A DNA stretch of 64,000 bases from Clostridiaceae bacterium (lineage in GTDB: Bacteria; Bacillota_I; Bacilli_A; Erysipelotrichales; Coprobacillaceae): contig CABJAS010000002.1 of NCBI GenBank assembly GCA_902363625.1, positions 62,001 through 126,000 on the forward strand, given 5' to 3'. Below, one piece after another: positions 8,969-18,886 of this stretch. The position numbers were made by a program, and so were the translations under genes. The notes below the pieces were generated by a model, which saw only the letters and a list, made by a program, of their open reading frames with translations, was not told the DNA's origin and ran no database searches. How positions within the stretch are numbered: the stretch's first letter is position 1; the number at the start of each line of letters is the position of its first letter.

Positions 8969-10200
8969 TACATTTTGATTTCACATAATTTTAAAGCATA
9001 TTTATATAAGGTTTTATAATCTTTAGAATGCTGATGTTCTTTCAGCATCAGTTTTAATACAATACGATTTGAGGCTGGAAACGACGTTTTTTCTATCGCT
9101 TTAAGGTTGTGATCCAATACTTTAATCAGTTCTTCACTCCCTGCTCCTTCTATCTTCAAGCGGTAATATTTAGCCATATATTTATCAATCGGATCTTGAT
9201 TCAATGCTTCAAACTGATCAATTGCTTTTTTACATAATTCCATGTCATCTTTATGATAAGCTACCATCATTTGGTAATAAAAATACTGAGGGTATTTTTC
9301 CATCAATTGTCTGACATCCTCATCAAAGCTTTCAAAGGTAGGCAGAAAATTATCATATTCCTCCATCAGTATGCACAAATATAAAAGATTATTGCAGACA
9401 ATCAGTTTATCTTCCGGGCCTAAGCCGAAATTATGATAAACCTCCAACATTTCTTCATATAAAATACGTGATTTACGGTATTTCCCTGTCATCAGATGAA
9501 TATTAGCGACACATACACTGCAGAAAGCGCTGCGGACATAGTTATGATGCTGTTCAAAGAGACGCTTTGCTTCGCCTAAGCTTTCAAAGGCTTCCAGAAA
9601 ATCACCATGTTTAGCATAAATAATACCTTTTTGATATGAGATCATCGCCAGATTTCCAATATCCATATAAAAAGATTCGGCTTCTTCCAGCATTTCAATG
9701 GCTTCATTGAAATTTCCCTTAATAAACTGATAGAATCCTTGATACTGTTTAAAAATCTGCTTTTGCAGTAAACTCATTGTATCCTCTACTTTACTTAAAG
9801 CAGTAATCAAGGTGTCATATTCACATGGCTGCTGCCAAAGAAGATCAAAAACCAGATTAGCCAGTAAAAGAGATGTTGTTAATCCCATTTTATGACTGTC
9901 ATGATTTAATTCCTCTAACTGCCTGAGCAATTCCTCTCTCGATTTACGATATAACATATCATGATAAAGCTTATGCACCTTTTTAATACAAACAGGTAAA
10001 TATTCTATTGTTTGATGATAGTTTAAATCTAATGCTTCAAAAATGGATTCCATCGTTACCGGATTGGAAGATTCCATTCCTCTTTCAATTTTACTAAGCT
10101 GACTGTATTCGATCCCTACAATCTCAGCTAATCCACGTACAGAGATATTTTGATGAATCCGATTGAGCCTAATGACCGCTCCAACTTGCGTTTCCAACAT
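8968..10200 (-). CDS. XRE/TPR transcriptional regulator, RRNPP (Rgg/PlcR-like) type
   Basis: A 410-residue protein. Residues 5-60 form an XRE helix-turn-helix (GLAEIVGIEYSQLSKIERG), and the rest is all-helical with TPR-like repeats (for example the EAIEMLEEAESFYMDIGNL region). This is the build of RRNPP regulators, which bind short signalling peptides through the TPR part and switch DNA binding. The start is the ATG at 10200, with a weak GGGG ribosome site. No short peptide gene with a signal-like sequence was found next to it, so it is an orphan receptor or responds to another input. It lies between a HAD gene and a GH1 gene and may regulate either. Confidence 0.85.
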   Translation of the reverse strand: MLETQVGAVIRLNRIHQNISVRGLAEIVGIEYSQLSKIERGMESSNPVTMESIFEALDLNYHQTIEYLPVCIKKVHKLYHDMLYRKSREELLRQLEELNHDSHKMGLTTSLLLANLVFDLLWQQPCEYDTLITALSKVEDTMSLLQKQIFKQYQGFYQFIKGNFNEAIEMLEEAESFYMDIGNLAMISYQKGIIYAKHGDFLEAFESLGEAKRLFEQHHNYVRSAFCSVCVANIHLMTGKYRKSRILYEEMLEVYHNFGLGPEDKLIVCNNLLYLCILMEEYDNFLPTFESFDEDVRQLMEKYPQYFYYQMMVAYHKDDMELCKKAIDQFEALNQDPIDKYMAKYYRLKIEGAGSEELIKVLDHNLKAIEKTSFPASNRIVLKLMLKEHQHSKDYKTLYKYALKLCEIKM

Positions 10201-10487
10201 TTTTAATTAAATCCCCACTTTCCCATAAATCGGTCAAACCGGCAGACTCATCCCATCGTAAGAACATCCATGCTGCAATAACTGAACTATAAATTTATAT
10301 GTGACTTGCACTCTTATTAGGACTATATGTTCGACCTCTTTAATTTAATATTTATTATAAAAAACATCGACAAAATCCCTCATTTTTATACCTGACTTTA
10401 TAATAATATCAAATTTAAATATAAAATACTATCTATTTAAGCGGTTAATCTTTAATTTAAGATAAAAATGATGCATTCCCTCGAAAT
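10201..10487. other. Intergenic region between GH1 terminator and regulator
   Basis: About 290 AT-rich bases. I looked on both strands for a pheromone-like peptide gene and found only very short frames without ribosome sites or hydrophobic cores. It probably holds only the promoter and leader of the minus-strand regulator. Confidence 0.5.
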
Positions 10488-10515
10488 AAAAAAACTGCCC
10501 AAATAATCAGGCAGT
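10488..10515 (-). terminator. Terminator of the first GH1 gene
   Basis: CTGCC/GGCAG stem (10510-10514 with 10495-10499) followed on the minus strand by a seven-T run. Confidence 0.85.
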
Positions 10516-10521
10516 AAAACA

Positions 10522-11910
<1,389 letters not shown>

Positions 11911-12028
11911 TTATGTGTTTATTATATACATCCCTTTTTAAAACCTCTAGCCTTTTTCAGGTTATTAAAATTAGATTTTATTATTTTTAGTAAAGAATAT
12001 AAAATATAGGTTTATAAAGTTTCCCAAG

Positions 12029-12053
12029 AAAAAAGACCGACTTACGCCGATCT
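12029..12053 (-). terminator. Terminator of manA
   Basis: AGATCGGC/GTCGGTCT stem with a GU pair, loop GTAA, followed on the minus strand by a T run. Confidence 0.8.
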
Positions 12054-12056
12054 ATA

Positions 12057-12992
12057 TTATAAGGTTGTCATCATCAAAGTAAGCTGACCATCAAACTCTA
12101 TCTTTTGAATATCATGACAGACAATAAAGTGCTGTCCTTTTTTTATTGGATTATCATTGACATACCCTTCTCCTTCAATGACACTAAACAGACTAAACGG
12201 CTGACTATGCATAAGACAAGTCTTTTTTAAAACCTCAATCTTTGATACAGAAAAATAAGGGGCCTCAATCAAGCGTGTTCTGATAAATGTGTCTGTGATC
12301 TCTTTTGATAGTTCATTTTGTAAAGTAGGATGATAAGGAACTGTTGTTACATCGATGGACTGCTGAACATGAAGCTGACGTTCGTTGCCCTCTTTATCTT
12401 TACGATGATAATCATAGACACGATAGGTAATATCCGAAGACTGCTGTGCTTCATAGATTAATGAGCCGCTGCAGATCGCATGAATCGTTCCGGAAGGAAT
12501 ATAGTAAAATTCTCCCGGCTTTATTTCAAACTTATTAAGCAAGCGATCATACTTGTCATTTTCGATACATTTTATTAATTCCTCTTTTGTTTGAGCATGA
12601 TGTCCCATTACCATTTGCGTGTGCGGAGCTGCATCAAGTACATACCAGCATTCCGTCTTTCCTAAAGAATGCTCATGCTTTGAAGCATAATGATCGTCAG
12701 GATGAACCTGTACACTAAGATCCTTAGAAGCGTCGATAATTTTAATCAGCAAGGGAAACGCAGGATCTTTAATATTGCCAAACAGCTCACGATGCTGCTG
12801 ATAAAGCATTGAAAGTTTTATTCCCTTATATTCACCATTTAAAATGGTACAGTCGCCGTTTTTATGTGCAGAAATAGCCCAGCATTCCCCTGTAGAATCA
12901 CTCGGAATGGGATAATTATATACATCTTTTAAGCGATGTCCGCCCCAAATCATTTCCTTAAAAACCGGTTCCATAAACAAAATATGTCCCAT
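12057..12992 (-). CDS. manA: Mannose-6-phosphate isomerase, class I
   Basis: A 311-residue short-form isomerase of fructose-6-phosphate and mannose-6-phosphate. Zinc ligands are visible in SVQVHPDD (Gln, His), GKTECWYVLDA (Glu) and PSGTIHAICSG (His). The start has an AAGGAG site seven bases upstream. The gene stands alone between terminators. The enzyme feeds mannose into glycolysis, or supplies mannose-6-phosphate for glycan synthesis. Confidence 0.95.
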   Translation of the reverse strand: MGHILFMEPVFKEMIWGGHRLKDVYNYPIPSDSTGECWAISAHKNGDCTILNGEYKGIKLSMLYQQHRELFGNIKDPAFPLLIKIIDASKDLSVQVHPDDHYASKHEHSLGKTECWYVLDAAPHTQMVMGHHAQTKEELIKCIENDKYDRLLNKFEIKPGEFYYIPSGTIHAICSGSLIYEAQQSSDITYRVYDYHRKDKEGNERQLHVQQSIDVTTVPYHPTLQNELSKEITDTFIRTRLIEAPYFSVSKIEVLKKTCLMHSQPFSLFSVIEGEGYVNDNPIKKGQHFIVCHDIQKIEFDGQLTLMMTTL

Positions 12993-13036
12993 ATAGATAT
13001 CTCCTTTTCATTTTTCCATTATAGCATAGCCCCACT

Positions 13037-14053
13037 TTATTTTAAATTAGAATCATTTAGAACATTTAAACTTCCTACCTGATTATATACATTGTTTGCA
13101 TCTAAAATATGATAAGGCTGGGTTTGATGATCGCCCTTTGCTTTGGCACTTACAAAGATATATTCTTTTCCATTGATTTGTGCAAGACTGGCTAAACATA
13201 ATCCGCCTTCATCTGTATAGCCTGTCTTTCCGCCGATGATATTCCCACCTACAACCCTTGTATCATTCATCGAACTAAACATAGTACTGTAAAATGTTAA
13301 TCCTTCGGGATGCAGATTAGTTGCGGAGATGCTGTATTGTCTGCTGGTAAAAATCGCTCTGAACTCTTTATTTTTCAGGGCATACTGTAATAATTTTGCC
13401 ATATCTTCAACCGTTGAATAATGATTAGCGTTATGCAAACCGGTCGAGTTGCAGAAAAGTGTGTTATTCATACCCAGTTCTTTTGCCTTGCTGTTCATCA
13501 AATTTACAAACTTGCTTTCTGACATAGCGATTTGATCTGCCAACGCCAAACAGCACTCTGCTCCTGAGGGCAGCAGTGTTCCATACAGCAGATCCTTCAA
13601 TGTAACTTTTTCTCCCGGCAGGAAGCCTGCCATAGAAGCATCTCTTTCATATAAAGTTTCAAAATGCTTTTCTGTCAGAAGCATCTCCTCATTCAAATTC
13701 TCTATGTTTTCAATCGCAATGATTGCTGTCATAATCTTGGTTAATGAAGCCGGATAAATCTTACTTTGGCTTTTGTTTTGTGCCAGTGTTTGATTAGTGC
13801 TCAAATCCACTAAGACTGAGTAGGGACTATATAAATGTGTCAGATCAATAGAATCGGATGATTGCGGCGGCATAGATTCTTTTGTATTTGTTTTTTCAAA
13901 GATAGAGAAAAAAGAGTTTTTTTGATAATCGATTACTGTACGTAATTCTTTCGCAATCAATATTAAAGCGGTGAGGGTAGTCAATATAAAAATATATAAA
14001 AGAACCTTTCTTTTTTTATTTTCCAGCTTAGTACGTGATGTTTTTTTATTCAT
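13037..14053 (-). CDS. Serine-type D-Ala-D-Ala carboxypeptidase (DacA/DacF-like)
   Basis: A 338-residue peptidoglycan carboxypeptidase (family S11). I take ATG 14053 (AAAGG upstream) rather than an in-frame TTG 27 bases earlier that lacks a site. A basic N-terminus and one membrane helix anchor it facing outward. The catalytic SLTK tetrad is in PASLTKIMTA and the KTG box is GGKTGYTDEGG. The usual SxN motif reads SGA in LPSGAECCLALAD, so the Asn is not where expected. The gene is transcribed in the same direction as, and downstream of, a VanRS-like pair, which suggests the kinase controls cell-wall trimming. Confidence 0.92.
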   Translation of the reverse strand: MNKKTSRTKLENKKRKVLLYIFILTTLTALILIAKELRTVIDYQKNSFFSIFEKTNTKESMPPQSSDSIDLTHLYSPYSVLVDLSTNQTLAQNKSQSKIYPASLTKIMTAIIAIENIENLNEEMLLTEKHFETLYERDASMAGFLPGEKVTLKDLLYGTLLPSGAECCLALADQIAMSESKFVNLMNSKAKELGMNNTLFCNSTGLHNANHYSTVEDMAKLLQYALKNKEFRAIFTSRQYSISATNLHPEGLTFYSTMFSSMNDTRVVGGNIIGGKTGYTDEGGLCLASLAQINGKEYIFVSAKAKGDHQTQPYHILDANNVYNQVGSLNVLNDSNLK

Positions 14054-14183
14054 AAACAGACCTGCCTTTCTTAAACACAAAAAATAGCTTTTGTACAGTC
14101 ATTATTCTACCCAACAAAAGCTATTCATAGTTTAATATTTAATTGTTTAATTCCTAAGAAAATATTAAGAAAGTAAATAATAG

Positions 14184-15380
14184 TTAGTTTAAGGGGAGGG
14201 TAATACAAAATGTTGTCCATTCATTCTCACTTTTGGCTGTGATCGTTCCTTGATGCAGGGTTATAATTTCTTTAGCGATCGCAAGACCTAAGCCGGCACC
14301 TCCGGTATTGGTTGTTCTGGCTTCATCTAATCGGAAGAACTTTTCAAAAATGGCATTTAATTTACGCGGTGGAATCGTGCGTCCTTTATTACGGAAATAG
14401 AGCGCAAGCTCTGTATCTGTTTTTTCAGTCCAGATTTTAATTTCCGTATCTTGATAACTGTAGGCAATCGCATTCTTTAAAATGTTGTTGAAAACTCTTG
14501 CCAGCTTGATCGGATCCCCATATAGAACCGTGTCTTCTTTTACTTCAAGATTAATTGTATTACCATGAGTTTGCAGAAGGGGATAAAACTCATCGGTCAT
14601 CTGTATTAGCATATAGTAAAGATCGATAGATTCTTTTTCCAATTCGATTTGCTGAAGATTATAGCGAGTTATTTCAAAAAGCTCGTTAATCAGCTTTTCT
14701 AAGCGATGTGATTTATCCAAGGCGATTCCAATATATTTGTTTTTTTGTTCACTTGGCATATCCGAAGCTTCATCCAATAAGCTTAAATAGCCAATAACGG
14801 AAGTTAACGGTGTTTTTAAATCGTGTGTCAGATATACGATTAAATCATTTTTGCGGTTCGCCTCATCTCTTAAAATTTGTTCATGATGCTGCATGGCAGA
14901 CTTAATCTCCAGCATTTGCGAAGAGATTTCGGCATATTCCTTGGGAAATACTTTTGTTGCTTCTTTGTCTCCTGCCATATAGTCCTGCATCATCTGACTG
15001 GCATTCGTCACTGTTTCTCTAACTTTCTTATTCGCATAAAAGTGAGAGACGGCAAAGATGATTAACGATATTAAAACGGTGCCGGCAGCCGCAACACCCA
15101 ATAAAGCCATCTTAAGCCGATACCAATTTAGATCCGTGTTTAATGCATTCTTGATTACACCATCAGCAGTTTCATAAGGCTCATAATAAGTATCGATGAA
15201 ATTAGATGTAAACCAATCCGCAAAGGTTCCATTCATCACTTGGTCAATCAAATAATATAGTCCGTAAAAAATAATAATAACGACACAAGCGATGCAAATC
15301 ATTCGAATGAACTGAGCCTGTTTATTTTTCGATTTTATACCCACACCCCCAGACTGTTTTAATATACTTAGGATTTTCAA
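14184..15380 (-). CDS. VanS-like sensor histidine kinase
   Basis: A 398-residue kinase with two membrane helices (about 26-47 and 92-113) bracketing a short outside loop, a HAMP-like region, H-box YLTHDLKTPLTSVIGYL, N-box LARVFNNILKNAIAYS and G2 box GGAGLGLAIAKEII. This is close to the VanS group. The TTG start at 15380 has GGGAG six bases upstream and overlaps the regulator gene by 59 bases; a GTG at 15344 behind GGGGG is an alternative. The extracellular loop is small, as in VanS-type kinases. The ligand is unknown. Confidence 0.92.
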   Translation of the reverse strand: MKILSILKQSGGVGIKSKNKQAQFIRMICIACVVIIIFYGLYYLIDQVMNGTFADWFTSNFIDTYYEPYETADGVIKNALNTDLNWYRLKMALLGVAAAGTVLISLIIFAVSHFYANKKVRETVTNASQMMQDYMAGDKEATKVFPKEYAEISSQMLEIKSAMQHHEQILRDEANRKNDLIVYLTHDLKTPLTSVIGYLSLLDEASDMPSEQKNKYIGIALDKSHRLEKLINELFEITRYNLQQIELEKESIDLYYMLIQMTDEFYPLLQTHGNTINLEVKEDTVLYGDPIKLARVFNNILKNAIAYSYQDTEIKIWTEKTDTELALYFRNKGRTIPPRKLNAIFEKFFRLDEARTTNTGGAGLGLAIAKEIITLHQGTITAKSENEWTTFCITLPLN

Positions 15381-16017
15381 AGGAATCTCCCATTTTTTCT
15401 CTCAAATGCCGAATATGTACAGTAATCGTATTGTTGCTTTTACTAAAATATTCATCGCCCCAAATCTGATGAAACAGTTCTTCTGAACTGACTACATTTC
15501 CTTTTTGCTGACATAGGATGCTCAAAATGGAAAATTCTGTGGGTGTTAACGAAAGTGGCTTTTCGTTTAAGATACACTCATGGGTTTTGATGTTTAAGAC
15601 CAGTCCCGAATGAACAATAACATTTTCATCTGTCTCACTGCTGCCATTATATCTCTTATATCTTCGCAGCTGTGCTTTTACCCGTGCTACCAGTTCTAAT
15701 GGTAAAAAAGGCTTAGTGATGTAATCATCTGCCCCTAATGTCAGCCCGGTGATTTTATCAATTTCCTCACCCTTTGCTGTCAGCATGATCACCGGATAGT
15801 GATGCTGTTCACGAATCTTCTTACATAACTGGAAACCATTGAGATGCGGCATCATAACATCTATAATAGCGAGATCCAAGGATTCATTTTCTATACACGA
15901 CAAGGCATCTAAGGCATTATAAAACTTAAATATTTTAAACCCTTCATTTTCAAGATAAAGTGTCACAAGATCGGCAATCTCCTGTTCATCATCTACAATC
16001 AGTATTCTATCTGTCAT
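15322..16017 (-). CDS. VanR-like OmpR-family response regulator
   Basis: A 231-residue regulator with a receiver domain (LIVDDEQEIA, phospho-acceptor Asp in LAIIDVMMPHL, conserved Lys in YITKPFLP) and a winged-helix DNA-binding domain ending IKTVWGCGYKIEK. I prefer ATG 16017 (AAAGGG ten bases upstream) over an upstream TTG at 16035. It is first in the order regulator, kinase, carboxypeptidase. No vanHAX-type resistance genes are present, so this looks like a wall-homeostasis system rather than acquired glycopeptide resistance. Confidence 0.94.
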   Translation of the reverse strand: MTDRILIVDDEQEIADLVTLYLENEGFKIFKFYNALDALSCIENESLDLAIIDVMMPHLNGFQLCKKIREQHHYPVIMLTAKGEEIDKITGLTLGADDYITKPFLPLELVARVKAQLRRYKRYNGSSETDENVIVHSGLVLNIKTHECILNEKPLSLTPTEFSILSILCQQKGNVVSSEELFHQIWGDEYFSKSNNTITVHIRHLREKMGDSFENPKYIKTVWGCGYKIEK

Positions 16018-16143
16018 ATCTTCCATCCCTTTCAATCAAGTACCCTATTTTATCATAATGTTCTTGAGTATTTATAAATATTCTTATAAGAGAATATTAA
16101 GATTTTCTTATGTTTACAGGTTAATTGTTTTATAAAACCGTAT

Positions 16144-16185
16144 AAAAAAGACATGATGATAAGATCATCTCTTCTTAATCATGTC
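16144..16185 (-). terminator. Terminator of the DUF3810 gene
   Basis: GACATGAT/ATCATGTC arms (16178-16185 with 16150-16157), with an inner AAGA/TCTT pairing and a T run on the minus strand. Confidence 0.85.
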
Positions 16186-16200
16186 CTTAACGAATAAGCT

Positions 16201-17181
16201 CTATGAAAAAATACCGGGATTATTTTGCTTATAATAGGAAAAAATTAATCCCACAAAACGCTGATAACTGACAACACCCTCTTCTACTGAATTCATTTTT
16301 AAATAGGTGTCATTAACGGCATTGGTAATCGTACTCATCGTATCACCATATTGATTCCAAAAAGCGTGATCTTCCTTCAAGTCCTTTAGAATCGGTTCGG
16401 AAAGCTGCTCATAATAAGGATTAATATCTACACCCAAATCATATAGCTCATTCGTTATATAAATAAAAGCTGTAAGATAAGCACTGTAGCGAAAATACTC
16501 CTGATTTGATTGTGAACAGGCAAGATAGGCTAAAAAGTTTGCTTCATCCTCTGACATATAACCTTGCAAGTGAGAAAGTTCATGGCACATTGTAAAAGGA
16601 GTATTAAAAGCTGACATATCTTTATTATAATTTGCTTCAATGGTAAACGGTGAGAAAATACCGCTTAGTCCACAGGCTGTCATCAGTTTTGAAAACAGCA
16701 TCGGTTTAGGATTGGGATAGTAGCTAGAAATAATCTGATTCATAGCGATACGGCTTTGCTTTGCCATTGTTGCTTGATCCATCGCCGTTGTATCTAAGAT
16801 ATACAACTGATTGGTCACATACTGACACAACTGCTTTAGTTCTTCTGCTGTATAATCAAGCTTTGTAAATTGCAGGTCTTTCTCGATTGGCTGACGATGA
16901 TAATTGATTCCTGTAGTCAAGGTAAATACTAAACAGATCACAAGAAGATAGCGAAAAACCAGCATCCATGAACGATATTTAATAATGATAAACAGTAAGC
17001 CCATAACCAAGAATAAAACAACCCATTCAAATAAGGAAATAGGAAATAAACCGACTAATCTTCCAATGGTTTGCACAAACAACGGAGAAATATAGCGGGC
17101 ATAAAGAGTAGCAAAGGCTTCTATTGCTGCTAAGGCATTCAACACAATAACAGATAAAAGCAAAATCAGATTCTTTTTCAT
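16201..17181 (-). CDS. DUF3810 membrane metallopeptidase-like protein
   Basis: A 326-residue protein with three hydrophobic segments in the first 95 residues and a soluble C-terminal domain. Residues 200-204 read HELSH, a perfect HExxH zinc-protease signature, followed by SEDEANFLAY whose Glu could be the third ligand. This is the DUF3810 pattern. The start follows GGAGGGGG closely. Neighbours are the Na/Pi cotransporter gene on one side and the VanRS-like genes on the other, all on the minus strand but each with terminators. Substrate unknown. Confidence 0.85.
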   Translation of the reverse strand: MKKNLILLLSVIVLNALAAIEAFATLYARYISPLFVQTIGRLVGLFPISLFEWVVLFLVMGLLFIIIKYRSWMLVFRYLLVICLVFTLTTGINYHRQPIEKDLQFTKLDYTAEELKQLCQYVTNQLYILDTTAMDQATMAKQSRIAMNQIISSYYPNPKPMLFSKLMTACGLSGIFSPFTIEANYNKDMSAFNTPFTMCHELSHLQGYMSEDEANFLAYLACSQSNQEYFRYSAYLTAFIYITNELYDLGVDINPYYEQLSEPILKDLKEDHAFWNQYGDTMSTITNAVNDTYLKMNSVEEGVVSYQRFVGLIFSYYKQNNPGIFS

Positions 17182-17216
17182 AATCCCCCTCCTATCGTCT
17201 CTATTCTACCATAAAT

Positions 17217-17246
17217 AATAAAAAGGGTGTTTAGATTACACCCTTT
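17217..17246 (-). terminator. Terminator of the Na/Pi cotransporter gene
   Basis: AAAGGGTGT/ACACCCTTT stem overlapping the stop codon, T-rich tail on the minus strand. Confidence 0.88.
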
Positions 17247-18885
17247 ACTCACTGATTGTTTCATACAATGTGATATTAAACTGACGACATAGCTTAGCAA
17301 TCGAATACAGATGATCCGCTATTCTTTCAATATCGGTTAAAATTTCACTGTAAACAACGCAGGCTTCCGCTGAAATTTCCCCTTTTTTAAGACGCTTGAT
17401 CTGATTTTCACGATAGCTGGCAATCAATTCATCTACCAATTCTTCATTTTCAATAATCTTATCCATATTTAATGGTGTTAACTGTGTTTTGGATTCTTCA
17501 AAACAGCTGATACTGCTGTCTAGTGTCTGCTGAAGAATGGTTAATTCTGTTTCCGCTTGAGCACTGTATTTAAGTCCGTTTGCTTTTGTTTCATCAATAT
17601 ATTGTGCCAGATTAATGGCATGATCACCTATACGCTCAATATTACCGGTAATTTTGAATAATGCATTGGTCAGCAGAGAATCATTTTCATTCGTATCTAC
17701 TAAAGTTACCTGAGCACTAAAACGAGTAATTTCTGTATTTAAATAATCAATATATTTCTCATTATTGCTTATTTTTTCATTATATTTATCGGTCACTTTG
17801 GTTAGACCTTTCATTGTTAGGACAATGTTTTCTTTCGCAAAATCAAACATACGGGCAATTTCTTTACTTAGCTGTGTTGTTGCCATAAATGAAGCTGCCG
17901 GTTCGGTTGCTGAAATATAAAGTGTCTGCAAATCCTGTTCCTCATCTTCTTTTAACGGCAAGATCTTCTCGACTAATTGAACCAGCTGATTACCAAAAGG
18001 AAGCAGCAGCATCGTTGTGGCAATATTAAAGACAGTATGTACATTGGCGATCTGATTTTGCACAGAACCCGGTGTTAACGCCACAATATAATCGGTAAAT
18101 GGAATAAAGAGACATACGGTCACAAAGACTAATGTTCCAATAACATTGAATAAAAGATGGATCATGGTCGTTCGCTTTGCATTTCGGTTAGTTCCGATTG
18201 ATGCAATAATAGATGTGATACATGTTCCGATATTTTGTCCAAATAAAACAAAGATAGCACTATGTAATTGAATTGCTCCACTCATTGCCAAAGCCTGCAA
18301 GATCCCAATAGAGGCACTTGAGCTTTGAATGACCGCTGTAAACACAGCTCCGGCAGCAATTCCTAAGAATGGATTTTCAAAAGTTGTCATCAGATCAACA
18401 AATGGCTTGTAGTCACGTAATGGCACCATGGCATCTGACATGAATTGCATTCCCACAAATAAGATTCCCAGCCCGGCAACGATTTCACCGACATAGCCAA
18501 CCTTTTTATTGCGGATAAACTGGATCAGAAAAACACCGGCAAAGATCAGGATTGGTGCAAAGTCTTTGACATTCAAGGCAATTAGCTGCCCGGTAATCGT
18601 CGTTCCGACATTGGCTCCCATAATAATCCAAACTGCTTGGGATAATTTCATTAACCCACTGTTAACGAAGCCGACAACCATCACCGTCGTAGCAGATGAA
18701 CTCTGAATCACTGCTGTAATTCCGGCTCCGATCAGTACACCGACAATACGATTAGATGTAATTTTCTCCAAAATCTTTTTTAAGCTGTTTCCAGCTACGT
18801 TTTCCAGTCCATTGGACATCATGTGCATTCCATACAGGAATAAGCCCAATCCTCCCAGCATAGTAAATAAATTTGTTATTGTCAC
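17245..18885 (-). CDS. Na/phosphate cotransporter with PhoU-like tail
   Basis: A 546-residue protein. Residues 1-310 are hydrophobic with the two inverted NptA/PNaS repeats, each holding a QSSSA signature (AVIQSSSATTVMVVG and AVIQSSSASIGILQ). Residues about 340-540 are helical and PhoU-like (IERIGDHAINLA, IERIADHLYSIAK). It moves phosphate with sodium. The GTG start lies one base after the phoR stop, so it is the third gene of a phoP-phoR-transporter operon, under the PhoP boxes upstream of phoP. Confidence 0.95.
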   Translation of the reverse strand: MTITNLFTMLGGLGLFLYGMHMMSNGLENVAGNSLKKILEKITSNRIVGVLIGAGITAVIQSSSATTVMVVGFVNSGLMKLSQAVWIIMGANVGTTITGQLIALNVKDFAPILIFAGVFLIQFIRNKKVGYVGEIVAGLGILFVGMQFMSDAMVPLRDYKPFVDLMTTFENPFLGIAAGAVFTAVIQSSSASIGILQALAMSGAIQLHSAIFVLFGQNIGTCITSIIASIGTNRNAKRTTMIHLLFNVIGTLVFVTVCLFIPFTDYIVALTPGSVQNQIANVHTVFNIATTMLLLPFGNQLVQLVEKILPLKEDEEQDLQTLYISATEPAASFMATTQLSKEIARMFDFAKENIVLTMKGLTKVTDKYNEKISNNEKYIDYLNTEITRFSAQVTLVDTNENDSLLTNALFKITGNIERIGDHAINLAQYIDETKANGLKYSAQAETELTILQQTLDSSISCFEESKTQLTPLNMDKIIENEELVDELIASYRENQIKRLKKGEISAEACVVYSEILTDIERIADHLYSIAKLCRQFNITLYETISE

Positions 18886-18886
18886 C

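Noticed and set aside
10201..10487. Hidden pheromone peptide gene next to the RRNPP-like regulator
   Set aside because: Frames are 12 codons or shorter, without ribosome sites or signal-like sequence.
14184..16017. VanRS-like genes as glycopeptide resistance
   Set aside because: vanH, vanA/B and vanX are absent and the neighbouring peptidase is a serine-type wall enzyme.
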